From: JAWPMT01 sp965242775
GTDB lineage: Bacteria > Bacteroidota > Bacteroidia > Cytophagales > Cyclobacteriaceae
NCBI GenBank assembly: GCA_965242775.1
Contig: CBDETI010000027.1
Coordinates: 1-64,000, forward strand
Direction: 5' to 3'
DNA: 64,000 nucleotides
Shown here: piece after piece, positions 9,823 to 19,000 of the stretch
Layout of the letters: every line of letters starts with the position of its first letter
Position numbering within the stretch: position 1 is the stretch's first letter
Position numbers and translations under genes: made by a program
Notes under the pieces: generated by a model
Database searches by the model: none
Told to the model about the DNA's origin: nothing
What the model saw: only the letters and a program-made list of their open reading frames with translations

Positions 9823-10956
9823 TTGAAGCTTTTAATCAAGACATTACATGGCCTCGAGGAGGTGTTGGCAGCGGAGATCCAGGCATTGGGTGGTGAGAAC
9901 ATCAAAAAAATCAAGCGTGCAGTAGCTTGCGAAGGCAATCTGTCTTTTATGTACAGTGCCAATTACAACCTGCGAACAGCCCTTAGAGTCCTTGTACCGA
10001 TCTACTCCTTTAAGGCGAAGAATGAGCAAGAGCTATATGATCAGGTGCTGAAATTCAATTGGTCGGATTACATGGAGGTACATCAGACCTTTGCAATTGA
10101 CAATAGCGTTTTTTCTGATCTTTTTCGGCATTCAAAATATGCCACCCTGAAAATGAAGGATGCGATCGCGGATCAATTTCGTGAAAAGTACAGGTCCCGA
10201 CCTTCAATAGATGTTGAAAACCCCGACGTAAGGTTTGACCTCCACGCCTGGAAAGATAATTTCACGATTTCTCTCGACAGTTCCGGAGAGCCACTTAATC
10301 AAAGAGGCTATAGAGATAAAGGGCATGCCGCACCTCTCAACGAGGTATTGGCGGCAGGCATGGTGAAGATCGCGGACTGGAATGCATCCAAGCCTTTGAT
10401 CGATCCCATGTGTGGTACCGGAACCATTTTGATAGAAGCAGGAATGTCAGCCTTGAACATTCCTCCACAATTCTTACGGAAAAATTTTGGATTCCGAAAT
10501 TGGAAGGATTTTAATCCAATGATCTGGAACAAGGTCAAACTTGAAAGTGATGGACAGATCCGAAAGAAGCCGCTTCAAATATCGGGAGGCGATAGTGACG
10601 ACAGGGCGGTGCGAATGGCCCAAAAATCCCTAAGTAAATTGGGGCTGAGAGAGTATGTAAAAATCAGAAATGTACCATTTGAAAGGCATAAACCTGGGGT
10701 GCCAGAGGGTGTTGTCATGACAAATCCGCCCTATGGCGAGCGCATTGAAAAGGATGATATTCTTGGATTTTACAAAACCATTAGCGATCTGTTAAAACAA
10801 AATTTCCAGGGATTTGAGGCATGGGTAATAAGTTCTAATTTCCAGGCCCTGAAAAGACTGAAATTGCGACCAGCGGAAAAGGTGAAGTTGTATAATGGTG
10901 CATTAGAGTGTGGGTTTCAAAAGTACGAACTGTATTCAGGTAGTAGAGAGGAATGA
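9823..10956 (+). CDS. THUMP-domain class I SAM-dependent RNA methyltransferase (RlmL N-terminal-type)
   Basis: The protein (377 aa) probably methylates a guanine N2 in rRNA; the family includes the m2G2445 half of RlmL. The first 150 or so residues match a ferredoxin-like plus THUMP RNA-binding region. The C-terminal half is a Rossmann methyltransferase with the SAM-binding segment PMCGTGT near residue 200 and the catalytic motif NPPYGER at residues 301-307, typical of amino-group methylation. The start is TTG at 9823: the encoded MKLLIKTLHGLEEVLA aligns with the usual N-terminus of the family and no ATG is available nearby. The length fits stand-alone Bacteroidota homologues. It sits between two secreted-protein loci and does not appear related to them. 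The exact target base is not certain from sequence alone. Confidence 0.88.
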   Translation: MKLLIKTLHGLEEVLAAEIQALGGENIKKIKRAVACEGNLSFMYSANYNLRTALRVLVPIYSFKAKNEQELYDQVLKFNWSDYMEVHQTFAIDNSVFSDLFRHSKYATLKMKDAIADQFREKYRSRPSIDVENPDVRFDLHAWKDNFTISLDSSGEPLNQRGYRDKGHAAPLNEVLAAGMVKIADWNASKPLIDPMCGTGTILIEAGMSALNIPPQFLRKNFGFRNWKDFNPMIWNKVKLESDGQIRKKPLQISGGDSDDRAVRMAQKSLSKLGLREYVKIRNVPFERHKPGVPEGVVMTNPPYGERIEKDDILGFYKTISDLLKQNFQGFEAWVISSNFQALKRLKLRPAEKVKLYNGALECGFQKYELYSGSREE

Positions 10957-10987
10957 GCATACCTTCTACGTAGTTTATGGTATATAA

Positions 10988-11005
10988 ATACCCCAAATGG
11001 GGTAT
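10988..11005. repeat. Short perfect inverted repeat upstream of the beta-helix operon
   Basis: ATACCCC (10988-10994) and GGGGTAT (10999-11005) flank AAAT. No T-run follows on either strand, so it is a poor terminator. It lies 84 bases upstream of the ATG at 11089 and could be an operator. Confidence 0.45.
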
Positions 11006-11027
11006 GGTATTCACTTGTGCGGCCCGA

Positions 11028-11035
11028 TAGCTTTG
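11028..11035 (+). promoter_or_regulatory. Candidate Bacteroidota -7 element for the 11089-20982 operon
   Basis: TAGCTTTG fits the TAnnTTTG consensus and would give a leader of about 50 bases before the ATG at 11089. No good TTG is seen 19-23 bases upstream, so the call is weak. Confidence 0.35.
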
Positions 11036-11088
11036 AATGACAAATTTCCTATTGCTGGAAAAAGTCTGAATTTCAAAGTAATGCCGTC

Positions 11089-12141
11089 ATGAAAAACTTT
11101 TCTCTAACCTCCCTGCTTGTTTTATGCTTTCTAGTAGCACAGGCAGATGTACTGACTGTTGATAATAATGGAAATGCCCCCAGTGGCGTGTTCACTACTG
11201 TGGCAGCAGCCATAACTGCTGCGAATAGTGGCGATACGATCTTGGTAATTCCCAGTTCGTCTACCTATGGGAATATCACCATAAGTAAGCCACTTGTAGT
11301 AATTGGGGTTGGATTCAATCCCGACATGGATATTCCCTTCACCTCACAGGTTGGTATTGTTACCATCAATACTGCTTCAAGTGGAACCAGACTAGTGGGA
11401 CTCGATATCACCAACCGGGTTACATTAGGCAACACCACTGGCACGCTATCTGATATCGTGATTGAGAATTGCGATTTGCACTATGTTCTTACCAATGGGA
11501 TCAACAGCCTGGTAAATGTTCTCATCAGACAAAATGTTATCACCTCCAATGTGAACAGCGGATCCTCATTGACGCTAAATGTTAGTAATCAGTCAAACAT
11601 CAGGGTTACCAACAATGTATTCTCTTTCCTGAGTTCTTCTACCATCTATTGGGGCCCGCAATCGACCACAGGAGGGATCACCTTTGATCACAATCTCTTC
11701 CTGGGCTCAGCTTCTCAGCGAGCGTTCCGACAGTTGGTAAACTGCCTGGTTACTAACAACATATTTATCGGTGTACCAGCCAGTTCAACGGTGAGTTCTA
11801 CCAATGTTGTTTACAGAGATAATCTTGCTAACAGCTTTGACTTTTCGACGCTTACAGGCACCAATATCACAGAGACGGGTAACACTAGCAACACGGCCCC
11901 GACATTCACTAATCTGCCGTTATCGACGGTGACTTACACTTATGACCTGGATCCGTCATTGGCGATGGGATCGGCGGGAGAGCTCGCGGCCTCTGATGGG
12001 ACAGATTTGGGTGTTTTTGGAGGTACATCTCCTTTCAAACTTTCTGGGTCTGTGCTACCAGTCGTCCGGCAATTCAACTTGCCTTCCAACATTGTGGAAG
12101 GTCAAAATGCAGATGCTGATATCGAAGTAACTGGCAACTGA
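11089..12141 (+). CDS. Secreted right-handed beta-helix protein
   Basis: A 350-residue exported protein. The N-terminus MKNFSLTSLLVLCFLVAQA is a signal peptide cleaved near residue 19. The rest has the look of a parallel beta-helix: an opening GVFTTVAAAITAANSGDTI segment, as in pectate-lyase-like proteins that start with a calculated-position repeat, followed by many short N/D/I-rich turns such as VIENCDLHY and VTNNVFSF. No lyase catalytic residues can be assigned. There is no T9SS tail; the end has a [IV]-x-Q-F-N-L-P type segment that resembles the end of the next gene. The next gene starts 11 bases downstream, so they are in one operon. It probably acts with the giant protein at 13081 on the cell surface or in the periplasm, as this gene pairing looks like a set. 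Confidence 0.75.
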   Translation: MKNFSLTSLLVLCFLVAQADVLTVDNNGNAPSGVFTTVAAAITAANSGDTILVIPSSSTYGNITISKPLVVIGVGFNPDMDIPFTSQVGIVTINTASSGTRLVGLDITNRVTLGNTTGTLSDIVIENCDLHYVLTNGINSLVNVLIRQNVITSNVNSGSSLTLNVSNQSNIRVTNNVFSFLSSSTIYWGPQSTTGGITFDHNLFLGSASQRAFRQLVNCLVTNNIFIGVPASSTVSSTNVVYRDNLANSFDFSTLTGTNITETGNTSNTAPTFTNLPLSTVTYTYDLDPSLAMGSAGELAASDGTDLGVFGGTSPFKLSGSVLPVVRQFNLPSNIVEGQNADADIEVTGN

Positions 12142-12152
12142 TCCTCGGCCTC

Positions 12153-13079
12153 ATGTTACGTTATTTTCTTACTTGGAGCCTGGTGCTCTGTGGCTTCCTG
12201 TCAGCCACTGCCGACGTGGTTGTGTTGGATGGCAGCGGCCTTGGCGACCACACCACATTTGCTGACGCGGTGACCGGAAGTGTGGCTGCTGACACGATTT
12301 ACGTAGTTGGCTATGGTGGTGGCTATGGAAATGTCTCTTTGTCCTCACCCCGAACTGTCATTGGAAATGGCTATTTCGGCCAAAGTCTGGGGTACCACAA
12401 TCCAGCGACTTTCGGCACTATTACCCTCAATAGCGGAGCCACCGGAAGCGTTTTTATAGGATTGACAATAGGCTCCGTAAGTTTCAATGAAGGTAACATT
12501 GATTTCATAAGTTGCCATTTAACCGGTAGCACGACCATCGGGTCCGCTCTTGCCAACATTGCTTTCAACAAATGTTACTTCACTTCTGTACTCAACATAC
12601 AGAATAGCACGACGACTGTTGGTAATTCGATCTTCAATTACGGCAGTGCCGGAAACGCCTTGACCGTAAATGCCGCAGCAACACCAACCCTGTCGTATGT
12701 CACTTTTTATGATGGTAACCTTTCCCTTGGCCTGGCTACGGCAAACAATTGTTTGGTAAACAGCACAAGAGTTACCGGGGCTGGGTCTGTTGTTGTAGAT
12801 GGAGTAAGCGGCAACAAAGTCGATACCGAGGCCAACTTGGTGTTTCAAGGTACGTCAGGAGGTGATGATCAGTTTCAACTGGATGTTGGATCCTCTGCAC
12901 TTACTTCTTCACAGGACGGGACTGAGTCCGGGGCATTTGGCTTTCCAATTGGACTACCGGAAAATGCTTATGTACTTTCCGGCCTTCCCGACATTCCCAA
13001 AATCAGGAGTTTGGAGCATCAATCAGAATCGAACGCATCAAGTCCCTTGTTGATCAGAATACAAGCAGATGCCAACTAA
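12153..13079 (+). CDS. Second secreted beta-helix protein
   Basis: A 308-residue protein and distant paralogue of the gene just upstream. It has a signal peptide (MLRYFLTWSLVLCGFLSATA), a DHTTFADAVTGSVAADTIYV opening that matches the repeat start of the first beta-helix protein, and short turn-rich repeats. It lacks a T9SS tail. Both proteins end with a similar stretch of about 30 residues after a glycine-rich segment, so the missing tail is likely natural rather than a truncation. The stop codon TAA at 13077-13079 is one base from the ATG of the next gene, indicating translational coupling. The function is unknown; binding or cleavage of a polysaccharide is possible but no active site is visible. 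Confidence 0.7.
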   Translation: MLRYFLTWSLVLCGFLSATADVVVLDGSGLGDHTTFADAVTGSVAADTIYVVGYGGGYGNVSLSSPRTVIGNGYFGQSLGYHNPATFGTITLNSGATGSVFIGLTIGSVSFNEGNIDFISCHLTGSTTIGSALANIAFNKCYFTSVLNIQNSTTTVGNSIFNYGSAGNALTVNAAATPTLSYVTFYDGNLSLGLATANNCLVNSTRVTGAGSVVVDGVSGNKVDTEANLVFQGTSGGDDQFQLDVGSSALTSSQDGTESGAFGFPIGLPENAYVLSGLPDIPKIRSLEHQSESNASSPLLIRIQADAN

Positions 13080-13080
13080 T

Positions 13081-16000
13081 ATGAACTTACGTAGGTTTTT
13101 GCTGGGAATCCTGGTCTTTATCGGTTTGGAGGTTTTAGGTCAAGACATCAACAAGATCACGGTTACGATCTTCCAAAATGGCAGTTCCATTGATACACAG
13201 GAGTTTACTGGTTTTACTCCGGCGCAAAGTATTGATGAGACAGTTTCGTTAAATACCTCAGCACTGGTACCAGGAATCTATAGCTTTTCAGTGACCGTAA
13301 CCGATTCCGATAATGTCAGTAGCGTATTGTCCACAGGCACTTTCGTTCAGGAAGCGGCAATTGTGAACAATGCGGATGTGACCGATGGAGAGTATTTCAT
13401 TGACGTGGATCCCGGTACAGGTATGGGGAACCCTATCTCCTTTACACCAGGTGCGGATATCACTTCCACAGAGACACTCAATCTCAGCGGACTTTCTCCG
13501 GGGTTTCACACAATTTATTTCCGGGCTGAAGAAGAAACTGGGCTGTGGGGACCATACAAAGCAAGAACGATTTTTGTTGAATCTTCCATTGGATATTCGG
13601 ATGTTGTTACGGTTGAAGCTCTAGAATATTTTGTAGATACAGACCCAGGCGGCGGGGCCGGAACTCCCATTGGGATCACTCCGACCTCTGATATTTCGCT
13701 CACTTCTACCCTTAGCACTGCGGGTTTATCTCCCGGGTTTCATACGCTATATCTACGGGGCAAACTTGAAAATGGAGCTTGGGGTCCCTACCAGTCCTCC
13801 ATAATCTATGTTGAATCAGCCACCGGCGCAGGTGATGTGGTGACGGTAGAGGAGTTAGAGTATTTCATTGATTTGGACCCGGGTCCAGGATTAGGAACAC
13901 CCATTGCCGTTAGCCCTGCAGGCGATATTACACTCACTTCTACCATCAACACCGATGGACTTTCGCCCGGATTTCACACGATCTACCTCCGTGGGAAATT
14001 GGAAGATGGCGCCTGGGGAGCCTATCAATCTTCCATCGTCTATATTGAATCGGCCGTGGGAGCAGGTGATGCCGTGACCGTCGAAGCGTTGGAATATTTT
14101 GTTGATACAGATCCAGGTCCGGGCCTGGCTACGCCTATTGCGATTAGCCAATCGACTGATGTTTCTCTGACTACTTCGATCAATAGCAGTGGCCTTACAC
14201 CTGGGTTCCATACTGTGTTCCTTCGTGGCAAGTTGTTGGATGGCACATGGGGAGCCTACCAGGCATCTACCGTATTTGTGGAATCAAATGTGGGGGTGGC
14301 GGATGTGGTCACCATTGAGGCACTGGAATATTTTGTGGACACTGACCCTGGAGGCGGAATGGGGACACCCATAGCTGTTGCACCTTCTGGGAATATTTCA
14401 TTGACGCAAACGTTGAATCTTGCGGGTCTATCTGAGGGTTTTCACACGATTTATTTGAGAGGAAAACTTGAGGATGGGGCTTGGGGGCCCTTTACCGGCT
14501 ACACGATACTTGTGGAATCAAACAGTCGTACAGGCGGAAATCAAATTGTTGCGATGGAGTATTTCGTGAATACTGATCCCGGTGTTGGAAATGGAATCGC
14601 AATAACCGCAGGCTTACCCGCCTCCAATATAGATCAAATGGCGAACATCAATACCTCCTCACTAAGCCCGGGCATGCATGAGGTCAGCCTAAGGGTCCAG
14701 GACCAGACCGGCACCTGGGGTCACTATCGGACACAGACAGTCCAGGTTTTGGCCGCCACTTTGGCTTCGTCTGTTAACTCGGGGAATTGGAGTAATCCCG
14801 CAACATGGTCCACGGGAATGATACCTGCGAGTACCGATAGTGTGGTGGTCAATCACAACATAACCCTAGATGTGGCAAGCGCAGGTATTTTGGCATTGAC
14901 ATTAGCTTCCGGAGGAAACCTGGACCTAAATGGTAACGAAATTCAAATTACCGGACGATTTGCAAGTCAATCAGGGGGTAATCTAACTGCGTCGGGAGGG
15001 ACCATTCGCTTGAACGGGGGCAATCAAACTTATGAGCACACCGGGGACATTACACATGCAAATTTGTTTTTTGACGGAGGCGGAACGAAGACGCTTGACT
15101 ATCAGAGCAACAACGGACTTTTTGTCACCGACTCCTTACACGTTTCATCGGGAGTCCAACTATCCTTTACAGATACACCGGAAATTATCCTCAACAACAA
15201 CGCGGATTTCGTCAATCGTGGGACAATCATCTCTACTGATAAATGGTCGCTTATAGTAGATGGTAGTTCCCACGATATCGATGGGGGAGACTTTGTCAAT
15301 GTGTCCTTTCAGGCCGCTGCCACAGTGAATCAACTCTCTGACTTCAACTATGATGGCAGTTTCGCAACCCCTGCTTCAGGAGCCACTTGGAATATGGGTG
15401 CTTTTGATATTGACCTGGGTACAGATTGGAGTTTTGATGCCATGGACAACCTGAATTTTACGGCCGGAGCTCAGTTGATTGCAAGTCAAGGTATCACATT
15501 TGCGTCGGCGGCACCAAGTCCAACCCTAAACGTCAATATCGGTTCCGACACATTTGATGGTTCTGCCGGACTGATCTTTGGAACCAACCAGGACCTGGTG
15601 GTAAACTCCGGGAATATTACCATGGGGAATGCGGCTTTCTCGGGCAATGGAGGATTGACAGTGTCCGGGGGTACTGTCAATGTCAATAATCAACAGCTTA
15701 CTTTTGGCAACGGGGGTTCCATTGCCATTGCCAGTGGAACGCTTAATATTAGTGGCGCAAGTTCGCAGCTCGCGGGTGCTACATCAAGCGATGGATATTC
15801 CATCAACCTAACTTCCGGAATGCTCAGTTTATCCGGAACAAATGTGTCCGAACTTACTGGAAATGGGATTTCGCTGACGGGGGGAACCTTGATGCTTAGC
15901 AGTGTTGAATTTAGCAACGGCCTGGGAACTTCGTACCTGACTTTTGGTGCCGGTTTTGATGGTGAAACTTTTAGTAATATTGGTTTTGGTGCTGGCCCTA

Positions 16001-19000
16001 CCTACAGTGTGGTCATAGACAATGGGGTTAACGAGACTATCACTTTTAACAACGCCACGGGAGCTTTTGCGGGTCCTGCGAATGATAATCCAGGAGATCA
16101 AGGCACAATCATTTGGGCTGGAGGTCCTTCGACCCCCACGACCCAGGCCAGTAATGTATCGATTACCAACATTGGAGAGACCACTGCGGATCTGAGTTGG
16201 ACCGATGGTGATGGCACGAGCCGTTTGGTATTTGTAGCTGAGGGGAGCCCCACTTTCCCCAGCCCGACGAACAGCAGTAGCTACACAGCCAATGCGACTT
16301 TTGGTTCAGGAGCAGACCTTGGCGACTGGTTTGTGGTTTACAATGGCTCAGACAACACGGTGAGTATCTCCGGGCTGACTGGTGGCATGAGCTACAGTGT
16401 TGCAGTGTTGGAATACAATGGCACGAGTGGCTCAGAGTTGTACAATACTTCGACGGGCACAGATAACCCTGGGACATTTACGACGAACAGCAGTTTATCG
16501 ACCCCCACGACCCAGGCCAGTAATGTATCGATTACCAATATTGGAGAGACCACTGCGGATCTGAGCTGGACCGATGGTGATGGCACGAGCCGTTTGGTAT
16601 TTGTAGCTGAGGGGAGCCCCACTTTCCCCAGCCCGACGAACAGCAGTAGCTACACAGCCAATGCGACTTTTGGTTCAGGAGCAGACCTTGGCGACTGGTT
16701 TGTGGTTTACAATGGCTCAGACAACACGGTGAGTATCTCAGGGCTGACTGATGGCACGAGCTACAGTGTTGCAGTGTTGGAATACAATGGCACGAGTGGC
16801 TCGGAGTTGTACAATACGTCGACGGGCACAGATAACCCTGGGACATTTACGACAAACAGCAGTTTATCGACCCCCACGACCCAGGCCAGTAATGTATCGA
16901 TTACCAACATTGGGGAGACCACTGCGGATCTGAGTTGGACCGATGGTGATGGCACGAGCCGTTTGGTATTTGTAGCTGAGGGGAGCCCCACTTTCCCCAG
17001 CCCGACGAACAGCAGTAGCTACACAGCCAATGCGACTTTTGGTTCAGGAGCAGACCTTGGCGACTGGTTTGTGGTTTACAATGGCTCAGACAACACGGTG
17101 AGTATCTCAGGGCTGACTGATGGCACGAGCTACAGTGTTGCAGTGTTGGAATACAATGGCACGAGTGGCTCGGAGTTGTACAATACGTCGACGGGCACAG
17201 ATAACCCTGGGACATTTACGACAAACAGCAGTTTATCGACCCCCACGACCCAGGCCAGTAATGTATCGATTACCAACATTGGAGAGACCACTGCGGATCT
17301 GAGTTGGACCAATGGTGATGGCACGAGCCGTTTGGTATTTGTAGCCGAGGGGAGCCCCACTTTCCCCAGCCCGACGAACAGCAGTAGCTACACAGCCAAT
17401 GCGACTTTTGGTTCAGGAGCAGACCTTGGCGACTGGTTTGTGGTTTACAATGGCTCAGACAACACGGTGAGTATCTCCGGGCTGACTGATGGCACGAGCT
17501 ACAGTGTTGCAGTGTTGGAATACAATGGCACGAGTGGCTCAGAGTTGTACAATACTTCGACGGGCACGGATAACCCTGGGACATTTACGACGAACAGCAG
17601 TTTATCGGCTCCCACGACCCAGGCCAGTAATGTATCGATTACCAACATTGGAGAGACCACTGCGGATTTGAGTTGGACCGATGGTGATGGCACGAGCCGT
17701 TTGGTATTTGTAGCTGAGGGGAGCCCCACTTTCCCCAGCCCGACGAGCAGCAGTAGCTACACAGCCAATGCGACTTTTGGTTCAGGAGCAGACCTTGGCG
17801 ACTGGTTTGTGGTTTACAATGGCTCAGACAACACGGTGAGTATCTCCGGGCTGACTGGTGGCACGAGCTACAGTGTTGCAGTGTTGGAATACAATGGCAC
17901 GAGTGGCTCAGAGTTGTACAATACTTCGACGGGCACGGATAACCCTGGGACATTTACGACGAACAGCAGTTTATCGGCTCCCACGACCCAGGCCAGTAAT
18001 GTATCGATTACCAACATTGGAGAGACCACTGCGGATCTGAGTTGGACCAATGGTGATGGCACGAGCCGTTTGGTATTTGTAGCCGAGGGGAGCCCCACTT
18101 TCCCCAGCCCGACGAACAGCAGTAGCTATACAGCCAATGCGACTTTTGGTTCAGGAGCAGACCTTGGTGACTGGTTTGTGGTTTACAATGGCTCAGACAA
18201 CACGGTGAGTATCTCCGGGCTGACCGATGGCACGAGCTACAGCGTTGCAGTGTTGGAATACAATGGCACGAGTGGCTCGGAGTTGTACAATACTTCGACG
18301 GGCACGGATAACCCTGGGACATTTACGACGAACAGCAGTTTATCGGCTCCCACGACCCAGGCCAGTAATGTATCGATTACCAACATTGGAGAGACCACTG
18401 CGGATCTGAGTTGGACCGATGGTGATGGCACGAGCCATTTGGTATTTGTAGCTGAGGGGAGCCCCACTTTCCCCAGCCCGACGAACAGCAGTAGCTATAC
18501 AGCCAATGCGACTTTTGGTTCAGGAGCAGACCTTGGCGACTGGTTTGTGGTTTACAATGGCTCAGACAACACGGTGAGTATCTCCGGGTTGACTGGTGGC
18601 ACGAGCTACAGCGTTGCAGTGTTGGAATACAATGGCACGAGTGGCTCGGAGTTGTACAATACTTCGACGGGCACAGATAACCCTGGGACATTTACTACCA
18701 CCGACCTGGGCCTCGAGCGGGATTCCCTGGCCTTAGTGAAAATCTACGAAGCCCTCCAGGGTGCTTCCTGGACGGACAACTCTGGTTGGCTTGTTCTTGA
18801 AGTATCAAATTGGGCAGGAGTCACTTTGACTAGCGGAAGGGTGAGGTCATTGCATTTAGCAGGCAATAACCTGCAGGGCGATCTCCCCGACATTGAAAGT
18901 GGCCTGGAGGTTTTGGACAGCCTCGACCTTTCTGCAAACGCTATCACAAATATTGGAGGTTTTACAAGTTTAAGTTCTTTGGATTGGTTCAATGTATCGA

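Noticed and set aside
11089..13079. Beta-helix genes as truncated for lack of a T9SS tail
   Set aside because: Both end in a similar way with a clean stop and tight spacing to the next gene, so the ends look natural.
16163..18691. Seven antisense reading frames of 104 residues and others of 76 residues
   Set aside because: They recur every 369 bp as shadows of the repeat array, with a Cys/His/Ser-rich translation and no start context.
7336..18702. Regular tandem repeats considered as CRISPR or satellite DNA
   Set aside because: Units are 267 and 369 bp, in frame, without unique spacers; they encode protein domains.
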